In this document: in pieces, positions 1 through 7,696 of the stretch
Numbering within the stretch: the stretch's first letter is position 1
Layout of the letters: the number at the start of each line of letters is the position of its first letter
DNA from: Acidobacteriota bacterium
Lineage (GTDB): Bacteria; Acidobacteriota; Terriglobia; Acidiferrales; UBA7541
Length of the DNA: 53,482 nucleotides
Reading direction: 5' to 3'
Assembly: GCA_013289715.1 (NCBI GenBank)
Contig: JABCZJ010000025.1
Location: forward strand, 1-53,482
Program-made: the position numbers and the translations under genes
Notes under the pieces: generated by a model
The model's input: only the letters and a program-made list of their open reading frames with translations
Told to the model about the DNA's origin: nothing
Databases searched by the model: none

Positions 1-50
1 AAATTCGCCTTTCCACATTGCGCTACTCTCGAGCAAATATTTGCGGTTTA

Positions 51-114
51 CTACGCCATGCGAGACTTGAAACTCGCATAACGTAGTGCCAGCTTCCTTC
101 AGTTGTCAAAGAAC
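51..114 (-). promoter_or_regulatory. possible rRNA-operon leader: boxA-like site and hairpin
   Basis: On the minus strand, bases 114-103 read GTTCTTTGACAA, close to the boxA antitermination element of rRNA leaders and spacers. Just downstream, 86-51 forms a 14-bp stem (with G-U pairs) around an 8-base loop. A boxA-like site followed by a stable hairpin suits the leader or spacer of an rRNA operon transcribed leftwards off the window. No rRNA sequence is actually visible, so this is an inference from a short motif. Confidence 0.35.
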
Positions 115-210
115 TTCAATCCTGTCAACAACTTCCGACTGGATTGTCTCCCCTCCCGGGGGAGCGCTCTAGCGGTTTGGAGCCGCTGAAGCGAAAACTG
201 TTTTTTGCAA

Positions 211-399
211 TAAAAAACCCGGCGTCGAGCGCCGGGCGGATCCGCCGATCCTGCGGGCCATGCTGCTGGCCTCTAGGGCGGACGTGCTCGTTGCTCGATT
301 TCTTTCTACCCGGTGTTTGTATCCAAACTCACCTCTGGATGAGAAGGCGGAAACCGGTTCGTCAGCGAAGCGCACACCATTTCAGGTGTGTACTCGCAT
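211..399 (-). ncRNA. candidate small RNA, about 190 nt, unknown family
   Basis: A sigma70-like promoter (433-406) and an intrinsic terminator (236-212) in the same orientation bracket about 190 nt with no convincing reading frame. The predicted transcript has local stems: a 6-bp stem near the 5' end (plus-strand 373-390), a GTTTG/CAAAC stem in the middle, a GGCC/GGCC stem and a GGCGGATCCGCC palindrome before the terminator. It does not match 6S, SRP or riboswitch consensus that I could recall. An attenuated leader for the downstream boxA region is the main alternative. Confidence 0.42.
212..236 (-). terminator. intrinsic terminator
   Basis: Read on the minus strand there is a perfect 7-bp GC-rich stem (236-230 with 224-218) around a 5-base loop, followed directly by six T residues (217-212). 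It ends the transcript that starts near 399. Confidence 0.85.
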
Positions 400-405
400 C
401 AGGGG

Positions 406-433
406 AGTATAGCAAGTTTAGGAATTTCGTCAA
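406..433 (-). promoter_or_regulatory. sigma70-type promoter of the candidate small RNA
   Basis: On the minus strand a TTGACG -35 box (433-428) is followed after 16 bp by a TATACT -10 box (411-406). The start site would be near 399. This is one of the best promoter matches in the window. Confidence 0.7.
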
Positions 434-531
434 GTATTTATGATTTATTTTTTCGGCGTTCTTCTGTGGATTTCACCTGCTTCTGTGGATATTCGCGCAC
501 GCAGGGGATCGAGCCCGAGTTTGACCGCTTG

Positions 532-669
532 CTAGCCATTATTGTGTTTGAAGAATTCCACCTGCCTTAGGCGTTTTTCGGCTTCTTCGCGCGTCTTGTA
601 AGGACCGCCCAGATTCTTGCCCTTCTTCTCGGAAACCACTTTGTATCCGCCTTTCACTTTTTTGATCAT
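532..669 (-). CDS. conserved 45-aa basic protein, unknown function
   Basis: This frame of 45 codons starts at ATG 669 behind a strong GGAGG seven bases upstream. The product is lysine-rich and soluble (MIKKVKGGYKVVSEKKG at the N-terminus, then GGPYKTREEAEKRLRQVEFF). The pattern of a beta-hairpin-like start and an amphipathic helix resembles short proteins I recall as common in Acidobacteria, but I know no function. It lies divergently from the SDR gene at 796. Codon use and the ribosome site make it a real gene despite its size. Confidence 0.75.
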   Translation of the reverse strand: MIKKVKGGYKVVSEKKGKNLGGPYKTREEAEKRLRQVEFFKHNNG

Positions 670-795
670 GCGCTACCCTCCTTGCGCCGATTCTCCTCCT
701 CTACTCCGCAGAATCAATACGCTGCTTGCTGTAGACCTCCTCGCCAGCGGCCGATTTCTGCGCTATGTTCTCACCCGGCAAGGAGGCACGCGCTG

Positions 796-1701
796 ATGCC
801 GAACACAGAACAGAGCGACGGCCGAATCGCCTTGATCACGGGCGGGACCGACGGTCTCGGTCGCGCCACGGCCGTGATGCTGGCCGAGCGCGGCTATCGC
901 GTTTTCGCCGGCGGGCGCAACGCCGAACGGATCGCGGCGCTGCGGCAACTTGCAAGAGAGCGCAAATTGCCGCTCAGCGCGATGGAACTCGATATTTGCG
1001 ACGACGCCTCGGTGGACCGCGCCGTGGCGGAAATCGAAAAGAGCGCCGGAACAGTGGATGTGCTGGTGAATAACGCCGGCATCGCCATCGCTGCCGTGAT
1101 GGAGGAAATCACGCTCGCGGATTTGCACAAACAATTCGAGACGAATTATTTCGGCCTGGTGCGAATGTCCCAGCGGGTGTTGCCGGGAATGCGGCGCAAG
1201 CTCAGCGGCAGAATCATAAATATGAGCTCGATTGCGGGCAAACTGGTCTCGCCGCTTTTAGGGCCCTACAGCTCGAGCAAACACGCAGTAGAAGCGGTTA
1301 GCGACGCGATGCGTCTGGAAGTGTATCCGTTCGGAATTCAGGTGGTGCTGATTGAGCCGGGCTACATTTCCACCAGTATGAATCGCAACGCGGGCGAACT
1401 ATCGTCTGCTTACGCCAAAGGCGCGGAGCAAAGTCCGTACAAAGCGGTATATCAAGGATTTCTCAACTCGTGGAGTAAAACCACGAAGTCCTCGCAGTAC
1501 ACGCCGGCAGATTGTGCGCGGGTGATTCTACGCGCGGTCGAAGACGATCCGCCGCGAGCACGCTACCCCGTGACTCGGGAAGCGAAGATCGGCATCCTGT
1601 TCCGTCGGCTGCTTTCCGATCGTGCGCTGGACCGCCAGATGCGCAAGACCATGGGCATCCCCGATTTTCACCGAACGTCGCAAACAGACTCGCGAAAATA
1701 A
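796..1701 (+). CDS. short-chain dehydrogenase/reductase
   Basis: NAD(P)-dependent oxidoreductase of the classical SDR family, 301 aa. The start at ATG 796 has an AAGGAGG site ten bases upstream, and an in-frame extension further left lacks one. Visible motifs are the nucleotide-binding TGGTDGLG (residues 15-22), NNAG (92-95), the active-site serine region around 144-145 and YSSSK (Tyr158/Lys162). The sequence between the active site and the C-terminus includes an SDR-like substrate-loop segment of variable type. Substrate cannot be told; the length and C-terminal extension resemble the broad group acting on lipids, retinoids or steroids. Monocistronic by position. Confidence 0.9.
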   Translation: MPNTEQSDGRIALITGGTDGLGRATAVMLAERGYRVFAGGRNAERIAALRQLARERKLPLSAMELDICDDASVDRAVAEIEKSAGTVDVLVNNAGIAIAAVMEEITLADLHKQFETNYFGLVRMSQRVLPGMRRKLSGRIINMSSIAGKLVSPLLGPYSSSKHAVEAVSDAMRLEVYPFGIQVVLIEPGYISTSMNRNAGELSSAYAKGAEQSPYKAVYQGFLNSWSKTTKSSQYTPADCARVILRAVEDDPPRARYPVTREAKIGILFRRLLSDRALDRQMRKTMGIPDFHRTSQTDSRK

Positions 1702-1724
1702 TTCCGCTGAAATTGCGAGCGATT

Positions 1725-2135
1725 TCAAGCGGCCGCATCGCCGCAGATGCCTGCGACAATCAATCCCAGGATGACAATTTGCATTCCTCCCGCTACCATC
1801 CACTTGATCGCCAGCTGGTAGGGCACGATGTACACCACGTATTCCGTCAGCGCGGTTGGAATCACGGTGAGGAAGGCGATCAGGATGCCGTAACGAATCC
1901 CTTGGACGATCCACGGCTTTTTCTCGGCCCCCCGTGTATAGATGTAGGTAAAGAACGCCGCAAAAAAGAACTGGCCGACGGCCATGGCCCAGAAGCGGTG
2001 CATGATCCCCTCAGGAGAGCGATGGCTCGCGGGAATCGCCGCGTAGTCGCTCATCAGCCAGACCCCATGTACCAGATAGTTCGTGAGCATGAGCACGATG
2101 TAAGCCGCTACAATCGCGAGTACCAGTTTCTTCAT
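1725..2135 (-). CDS. small four-helix membrane protein, unknown
   Basis: 136-aa hydrophobic protein with about four transmembrane segments: residues 2-20, about 46-65, 77-97 and 110-130. The start at ATG 2135 is preceded by AGGAGG eleven bases upstream. The gene converges on the SDR gene, whose stop lies 23 bp away. A charged loop carrying a HRFW motif lies between helices 1 and 2. I do not recognise a named family, and no catalytic motif is evident. Confidence 0.7.
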   Translation of the reverse strand: MKKLVLAIVAAYIVLMLTNYLVHGVWLMSDYAAIPASHRSPEGIMHRFWAMAVGQFFFAAFFTYIYTRGAEKKPWIVQGIRYGILIAFLTVIPTALTEYVVYIVPYQLAIKWMVAGGMQIVILGLIVAGICGDAAA

Positions 2136-2358
2136 GGCCGTGATTGCCTCCTGCTGCCGGATTTTTGAGCCCTGGGAAAATACCTGCGAAGGAAATGCTC
2201 CCAGTGCGTGCCGGCGCACTCGGTAGGCGCAGCCTAGCACCGCCCGGGTGGCGACGATAGCGATTTTTGCGCAACGCTCGGGCCGTCAGGCGTTTCTGCC
2301 GAAGATCGCCCGCTAGGCGATTTAGGAGAGGTTTGGCGTTCGTGAATTCGCAGCAGCG

Positions 2359-2760
2359 CTAGGGGTTTGTCACTTGAATCGAGACGCTAGCGGCGCGCAG
2401 CGGAACATACTGCGCTTCCCACGCTGCGTGCGCGGGGCTTTCCGCATAGGCGTCGGCGGCGGCGCGATCGCGAAACTCGATGGCGTACGCGGCATTGAAA
2501 TCGCGCGGCTGCATGCGTTCGCCTTTGATCCAAATGTTTTTAATGCCCGGAATTTTCGTGGCCATGTCCTTGATGCCGTCAATCGCTTGTTGCTTTTCGG
2601 CGTCGCTGGCCGCAGGGCTCCATTTCAGCTCGACGACGTGCAGAATGGTTTTCGGCTGGCCGAAGCGGTTCTGCCCGGCCAGATAACCACTGGCAAACAA
2701 AGCCGCGGCAGCAAGCACGCCGCAGAAAATCTTTCCTGCGTTCGTAAACTGGATTCGCAT
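2359..2760 (-). CDS. membrane-anchored Dabb-type (stress-responsive A/B barrel) protein
   Basis: 133 aa. An N-terminal hydrophobic segment (residues 10-28) acts as a signal or anchor and is followed by a ferredoxin-like alpha/beta domain of the Dabb type (ILHVVELKW, IKDMATKIPGIKNIWIKGE, then AYAIEFRDRAAADAYAESP). That arrangement of a first strand, a helix, the IPGI turn and a late HAAW helix is typical of the family. Start ATG 2760 has an AGGAG site. The extracytoplasmic location is unusual, because most Dabb proteins are cytoplasmic. Role unknown. Confidence 0.75.
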   Translation of the reverse strand: MRIQFTNAGKIFCGVLAAAALFASGYLAGQNRFGQPKTILHVVELKWSPAASDAEKQQAIDGIKDMATKIPGIKNIWIKGERMQPRDFNAAYAIEFRDRAAADAYAESPAHAAWEAQYVPLRAASVSIQVTNP

Positions 2761-2950
2761 TGGTTCTCCTCGGCGATGAGTCATCGTCATGAGTTTAAGC
2801 GAGGTCGCGGCAAGCGAGCAACACGTTGCGTGCAGGGAACTTCGCCGCGCGACGCAGCACGATTTGCATTGACCCGTTGCTTCCCGCTTGGATACGATGC
2901 GCAACAATATTCTCGAATGCGCGGCCCCAGCGCGGCTGCGTGGAGGCGCG

Positions 2951-3568
2951 ATGTACTGTTCAAAATGCGGGGCCAATGTTGCGGACGGTACTGCTTTCTG
3001 CAGTGCGTGCGGGCAGCCGATGGTGGGATTCTCCGTCGGGCCAGCGGCGGCAGGAGGCACCGTTTACGCGCCGCCCGCGCAAGCGGGGTGGCAAACTCCG
3101 GCCACGCGTCCCGCCGTGGCGTATGCGGGATTCTGGTTGCGCGTCGTGGCTTTTATCATTGACGCGCTCGTCCTCTATTTCGTGGGGATGATCTTGTTTC
3201 TTCCGTTTGCCGGCTCGATGGGCATGCGCGGAATGATGACGGGTCGGCCGCCGAATCTGGAAGGACTATTGCCTATGATTCACGCAATGATCCGGCTGAC
3301 GCTGCTACGCACAATTCTCAACTGGCTCTACTTTTCGCTGCTGGAGAGTTCGGCGTGGCAGGCCACGTTGGGCAAGAAGGCGCTGGGGCTGGAAGTCACC
3401 GACTTGGATGGGAATCGCATCGGCTTCGGTCGCGCCACGGGCCGGTTCTTCGCGAAAATAATTTCGAGCATCATCCTCGGCATCGGTTACCTCATGGCGG
3501 GGTTCACGGAGAAGAAACAGGCGCTGCACGATATTCTTGCCGGCACGCTGGTAATCCGCAAAGTGTAG
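2951..3568 (+). CDS. zinc-ribbon RDD-family membrane protein (copy 1)
   Basis: 205 aa. The protein opens with a double-CxxC zinc ribbon (CSKCGANVADGTAFCSACG, residues 3-21). A proline/alanine linker and an RDD domain with about three transmembrane helices follow; the family's first-helix arginine and aspartates are present (FWLRVVAFIIDALVLY). The LGKKALGLEVTDLDG segment is characteristic of RDD proteins. Start ATG 2951 follows GGAGG; an upstream in-frame start lacks a ribosome site. RDD proteins are linked to ion or solute homeostasis in some bacteria, but the role here is not known. A paralogue follows 39 bp downstream. Confidence 0.85.
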   Translation: MYCSKCGANVADGTAFCSACGQPMVGFSVGPAAAGGTVYAPPAQAGWQTPATRPAVAYAGFWLRVVAFIIDALVLYFVGMILFLPFAGSMGMRGMMTGRPPNLEGLLPMIHAMIRLTLLRTILNWLYFSLLESSAWQATLGKKALGLEVTDLDGNRIGFGRATGRFFAKIISSIILGIGYLMAGFTEKKQALHDILAGTLVIRKV

Positions 3569-3607
3569 GAGCAAATGCCGCCGCGGTCGCGCGATTAAGG
3601 GAGCATA

Positions 3608-4243
3608 ATGTTCTGTTCAAAGTGTGGGACAAACGTCACCGACGGCGCGGCATTTTGTAGTGCGTGCGGGGAGCCCAGCGGCGCCGCCGCGACGCCGATT
3701 CCGGCCGCGGTCGCACGTCCGGCTCCGGGACGACCCGCGCCGTATGTTGCGCCGGCGCTCGCGCCAGCCTTGCCTTCGCCTTACGCCGGATTTTGGCTGC
3801 GCGTGGTGGCGCATTTGATTGACGACGTGCTGCTGGGGATCGGGATCGGGGTTTTCGTTTTGATCGGAGTCGCGATTGTCGGCGTCGGGTCCCTGCGAAC
3901 GATGTTTGAAGGCATGAATGGAGAAAATCCCCAGATCCCGGCGGCAATGATCTCCGCGATCATCTTCGTCGGCCTTGCGTCGGTGCTGCTTGCATGGATT
4001 TACAATGCCGGAATGGAAAGTTCCCGGCATCAAGGGACGCTCGGCAAAATGGCGCTGGGCTTGTTCGTTACGGACTTGCAAGGACGGCCCATCGGTTTCG
4101 GCCACGCCAGCGGCAGGTATTTCGCAAAAATTGTCACTGGACTGATTCCGTTCGGGATTGGTTACGCGATGGCGGGATTCACCGAGAAGAAGCAAGCGCT
4201 GCACGACATGATTGCCAGCTGCCTGGTGCTGCGAAGAACGTGA
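3608..4243 (+). CDS. zinc-ribbon RDD-family membrane protein (copy 2)
   Basis: 211 aa and colinear with its upstream neighbour: an N-terminal CxxC/CxxC zinc ribbon, a longer Ala/Pro linker, then an RDD domain (YAGFWLRVVAHLIDDVLL, LGKMALGLFVTDLQG, GFTEKKQALHDMIA). Start ATG 3608 follows GGGAG. The two genes share order, motifs and near-identical C-terminal segments, so they are a tandem duplication that has diverged in the linker and first helices. Probably co-transcribed. Confidence 0.85.
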   Translation: MFCSKCGTNVTDGAAFCSACGEPSGAAATPIPAAVARPAPGRPAPYVAPALAPALPSPYAGFWLRVVAHLIDDVLLGIGIGVFVLIGVAIVGVGSLRTMFEGMNGENPQIPAAMISAIIFVGLASVLLAWIYNAGMESSRHQGTLGKMALGLFVTDLQGRPIGFGHASGRYFAKIVTGLIPFGIGYAMAGFTEKKQALHDMIASCLVLRRT

Positions 4244-4300
4244 ACCATCCTTGGCCAGCCGCCGCCGAAGGGCGGGGCTTTGGCCCCCGGAAGCCGCGGC

Positions 4301-5422
4301 CTACACTCCCCAGCCGTAACGCTCGGAATGCACCAACGCGTCGTGCAATTCTGCGCGAATGTGCTCGGTGAATTCGGAGCTGCGCAGAACTCGCCCGCCG
4401 GTCTCGGCGATATCAATGGTGCGAAAACCGTGATCCAGAACGCGATCCACGGCTGCCTCAATCCACTGCGCTTCGATTTCCAGGCCGAACGATTCGCGCA
4501 GCAGCAGAACCGCAGAAAAGATCGCGCCGAGCGGGCAGGCTACATCTTTGCCCGCGAGCGATGGCGCCGAGCCGTGAATCGGTTCGTACAGCGCGGGCTG
4601 TCCGTCGCGCCCGCGGCTGAACGAAGGAATCAGTCCGATCGAGCCGGCGAGCGCCGCCGCTTCGTCGCTGAGAATATCGCCAAACAGATTACCCGTGAGG
4701 ATCACGTCGAATTGCGCGGGGCGCAGCAACAGCTGCATCGCGGCATTATCAACGTAGAGATGCTCGAGCGTAACCTCGGGATACTCCCGAGCGATGCGCG
4801 TCACGGTTTGCCGCCACAGCGCTGAAGTCGCGAGCACGTTGGCTTTATCTACGCTCGCCACACGGCGATTGCGCCCGGCGGCCCGCTCGAAGGCGTAGCG
4901 CGCCACGCGCTCGATTTCAGGCGCGCTATATTCGGCGACGTCCCGCGCGCGTGCTCCGCTGCCCTCTCCGATCAGCTCATGCGCGCCAAAATAAATGTCG
5001 CCCGAAAGCTCGCGAATAATTTCAAAATCGCAATCGTTGATGCGCTCGCGGCGCAGGGGCGAAATGCCGCTCAGCGCGGGACGCACCCGGATCGGCCGCA
5101 AATTAATATACAAGCCGAGCGCCTTGCGCAAGCCGAGCAAACCCGCTTCGGGGCGCTCGTCGAGCGCCAGACCGTCCCACGGCGGACCCCCGATCGCGCC
5201 GAGCAAGATTGCATCGGCCGAACGGCAGCCCGCCAGCGTCTCGGCAGGCAGCGGTGAGCCATAGCGTTCGATGGCGGCTCCGCCAAATGCCAGTTCGTGG
5301 AATTCAAATTTGTGTTCGAAGGATTTCGCGCAGTCTTCCAGGATCTGCACAGCGGCATGCGTTACTTCCGGCCCGATTCCGTCGCCCGGCAATACGGCGA
5401 TCGTCTTCCTTACTCCAGACAT
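4301..5422 (-). CDS. leuB: 3-isopropylmalate dehydrogenase
   Basis: Catalyses the oxidative decarboxylation of 3-isopropylmalate in leucine synthesis. At 373 aa it has normal family length. Diagnostic segments are LPGDGIGPEV at the N-terminus, LGAIGGPPWD, the RELSGDIYFG region, the catalytic VDKANVL, the metal-binding GNLFGDILSDEAA and the NAD-binding PIHGSAPSLAGKD. Start ATG 5422 follows GGGAG. It lies 36 bp after leuA in the same orientation, so both are likely on one leftward transcript. leuC and leuD are not in the window. Confidence 0.95.
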   Translation of the reverse strand: MSGVRKTIAVLPGDGIGPEVTHAAVQILEDCAKSFEHKFEFHELAFGGAAIERYGSPLPAETLAGCRSADAILLGAIGGPPWDGLALDERPEAGLLGLRKALGLYINLRPIRVRPALSGISPLRRERINDCDFEIIRELSGDIYFGAHELIGEGSGARARDVAEYSAPEIERVARYAFERAAGRNRRVASVDKANVLATSALWRQTVTRIAREYPEVTLEHLYVDNAAMQLLLRPAQFDVILTGNLFGDILSDEAAALAGSIGLIPSFSRGRDGQPALYEPIHGSAPSLAGKDVACPLGAIFSAVLLLRESFGLEIEAQWIEAAVDRVLDHGFRTIDIAETGGRVLRSSEFTEHIRAELHDALVHSERYGWGV

Positions 5423-5458
5423 GACTGTAATCTCCCGTAACGATCAAAATCGTTCCGC

Positions 5459-6661
5459 TCAGCGCGTCACTCCGGCAGCTGCGGTTTGTCGCGCCGGCGC
5501 TTGCGTGCGTGCACGGCGTACCTTGTGAATGATCGAAAGCAGGTCGCGATCGGTGACCTGTTTGGCCGCGTCGGCTCGCGTTGTCGCCAGACCGTAGCAT
5601 TCGGCGAGTTCCGCGTCGCTGGTCGTGTAGCCGAGTTCCTCGAGTCGCGCGCGCAGAGCGTTGCGTCCGGAATGCTTGCCTAGCACCAGGCGGCGCGCCG
5701 GGACGCCCACTTTTTCCGGCAAAATGATTTCGTATGTAAGCGGATTCTTCAGGATGCCGTCCTGATGAATACCCGCTTCGTGCGCGAAGGCGTTGGCGCC
5801 GACCACTGCCTTATTCGGCGGCACGTTGATGCTGGTGATGGCCGAGAGCATGCGGCTCGTGGCGTAAATCTTTTCCAGCGAAATATTAGTGCGCACCGCG
5901 TAGTGGCTCTTGCGCACCTGCAGCGCCACGGCGATCTCTTCAAGCGAAGCGTTGCCGGCGCGTTCGCCGATGCCGTTGATCGTGCATTCCACCTGGCGCG
6001 CACCGGCGGCAATGGCCGCCAGTGAATTGGCAACGGCGAGGCCCAGGTCGTCGTGGCAATGCGCGCTGAAAATGATTTTGGGGTACGCCGCGAGATGTTT
6101 GCGGGCGGCGCGGAACATGTCTCCATATTCATCCGGGGTGGTGTAGCCGACGGTGTCCGGAAGATTCATGACGTTAGCGCCCGCAGCGGCCGCGGCTTCG
6201 ATCGCCTCAAACAAAAAATCCAGATCGGTGCGGCTCGCGTCTTCCGCGGAAAATTCCACATCGTCACAGTGCGCGCAACCATAAGCCACGGCCTTCGTGA
6301 TCTGCGCGAGCGCCTCGCTGCGCGAAATGCGCAGTTTGTGCTTCAGGTGCAAATCCGAAGTAGCCAGGAAAATGTGCAAGCGAGGCTTTGCCGCGGGTTC
6401 AATGCCGCGCAGCGCCGCGTCCACATCTTCCTGTCGCGCGCGCGCCAGCGCCGCCACGCGGCAGTCCTTGATTTCCGCGGCAACCGCGCGAACGGCTGCC
6501 AGATCGCCGGGAGAGGAAATGGGGAAGCCCGCTTCGATCACATCCACGCCCAGCTGCTCCAGTTGACGCGCCAGTTGCAGCTTCTCCTCCGTATTCATGG
6601 AGAAGCCGGGAGACTGCTCTCCGTCGCGCAGCGTGGTGTCAAAAATGTGAACGTGTTCCAT
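5459..6661 (-). CDS. leuA: 2-isopropylmalate synthase, short form
   Basis: First enzyme of leucine synthesis, condensing acetyl-CoA with 2-oxoisovalerate. The TIM-barrel domain is complete, with FDTTLRDGEQSPG at the N-terminus, the HCHDDLG metal-ligand motif and NGIGERAGN. The protein ends at about 400 residues, where full-length LeuA normally carries a further domain of about 100 aa that binds leucine, so feedback control may be absent or supplied differently. Homocitrate or citramalate synthase is possible from sequence alone, but the leuB neighbour favours LeuA. Start ATG 6661 follows AAAGGAG. Confidence 0.88.
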   Translation of the reverse strand: MEHVHIFDTTLRDGEQSPGFSMNTEEKLQLARQLEQLGVDVIEAGFPISSPGDLAAVRAVAAEIKDCRVAALARARQEDVDAALRGIEPAAKPRLHIFLATSDLHLKHKLRISRSEALAQITKAVAYGCAHCDDVEFSAEDASRTDLDFLFEAIEAAAAAGANVMNLPDTVGYTTPDEYGDMFRAARKHLAAYPKIIFSAHCHDDLGLAVANSLAAIAAGARQVECTINGIGERAGNASLEEIAVALQVRKSHYAVRTNISLEKIYATSRMLSAITSINVPPNKAVVGANAFAHEAGIHQDGILKNPLTYEIILPEKVGVPARRLVLGKHSGRNALRARLEELGYTTSDAELAECYGLATTRADAAKQVTDRDLLSIIHKVRRARTQAPARQTAAAGVTR

Positions 6662-6714
6662 GCAGACTCCTTTGGACCATACCAGTGTTTCCTGTGCGCT
6701 GCGAGGAGTCCAAT

Positions 6715-6752
6715 TTATAATTCTTGCATGTGAGATAAATCTCTCTTATACA
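6715..6752 (+). promoter_or_regulatory. lysR promoter with internal palindrome, shared with leuA
   Basis: Plus-strand promoter for the LysR gene: TTGCAT (6724-6729), a 17-bp spacer, TATACA (6747-6752). The spacer holds the palindrome GAGATAAATCTC (6732-6743), flanked more widely by CTTG and CAAG. On the other strand the leuA side has a TTATAA -10 candidate (6720-6715) but no good -35, and the palindrome lies where that -35 should be. This suits a LysR protein that represses itself and activates leuA. Confidence 0.6.
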
Positions 6753-6778
6753 AGAGGTTAAACCGGGAGGTGCATGGC

Positions 6779-7696
6779 ATGGACTTGGCGGCGTTGCAGA
6801 TGTTTCAGATGGTCGCGAACGAGCGCAGCTACTCGCGCGCCGCGGTAAAACTGTTTCGCACTCAGCCGGCGATCAGCATTGCCATGCGCAAGCTCGAGGA
6901 CTGGGTGGGCCAGCCGCTCTTCGTGCGCGGCTCGGGCGCGCGCACGCTTACCGACGCAGGCACGCTGCTGCTGGAATACGCCGAGCGGATGCTGAACATG
7001 CGCGAGGAGATTCGCAAGGGTTTGCAGGAACTGCGCGGGCTGGAACGCGGCCAATTGTCGCTGGGCGTGAATGAAAGTTCGATCCATGCGCTGTTACCCG
7101 CCCTTGAGCATTACCGGCGCCTGCATCCGGGGATTCACATACGCGTGCACCGCGTGTTCTCGCGCGATGTCCCGCGCGAATTGCTGAATCATCAGCTGGA
7201 CATCGGTGTGATTTCGTATTTGCCCGAGGAACGCGAGCTCACCGCGGCGGAATTCTATCGCGACGCGCTGGTGCTGGTGGTGTGGCCCGGCCATCACCTG
7301 GCGAAGCGCAAGGACGTGGATATCAGCGCGCTGGGTGAAGAGACTTTCGTCGCGCATATCGTGGAATCGCCCTATCGCCATCGCGTGGTGCAATTGTTCG
7401 CAAAGCATAAAGTGCCGCTGCGGATGGAAGTGGAGCTGCCCACCATCGAAAGCATCAAGCGCTTCGTGGAAATGAAGAAAGGCGTGGCCATCGTGCCGCG
7501 GATGTGCGTCGAAGGTGAACTGGCGCGCGGAGATTTGCGCGAATTGCGAATCAAGCAGATGCGGCTGGAGCGGAAGCTATATTTAGTGTACAGACAGGAT
7601 CGCCCGCTGACCGCCGCGGCGCGCGCGCTGGTGGACGTAATACTTCCGCGAAAAAAAGCGCCGCCGAAAGCGAAGAGCGTTTCGCCGCAACGTTAA
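6779..7696 (+). CDS. LysR-family transcriptional regulator
   Basis: 305 aa. It has an N-terminal winged helix-turn-helix of LysR type (LQMFQMVANERSYSRAA, then RTQPAISIAMRKLEDW) and a C-terminal effector-binding domain from about residue 88. Start ATG 6779 sits eight bases after GGGAGG; a GTG nine bases earlier lies on the site itself. It is divergent from leuA across a 117-bp gap with a palindromic site, so leucine genes are the likely target. Its stop overlaps that of the converging aminotransferase gene by four bases. Confidence 0.9.
   Translation: MDLAALQMFQMVANERSYSRAAVKLFRTQPAISIAMRKLEDWVGQPLFVRGSGARTLTDAGTLLLEYAERMLNMREEIRKGLQELRGLERGQLSLGVNESSIHALLPALEHYRRLHPGIHIRVHRVFSRDVPRELLNHQLDIGVISYLPEERELTAAEFYRDALVLVVWPGHHLAKRKDVDISALGEETFVAHIVESPYRHRVVQLFAKHKVPLRMEVELPTIESIKRFVEMKKGVAIVPRMCVEGELARGDLRELRIKQMRLERKLYLVYRQDRPLTAAARALVDVILPRKKAPPKAKSVSPQR

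Noticed and set aside
211..399. 6S RNA
   Set aside because: Length fits, but the ends do not pair with each other and there is no central bubble; the 3' end is a self-contained terminator.
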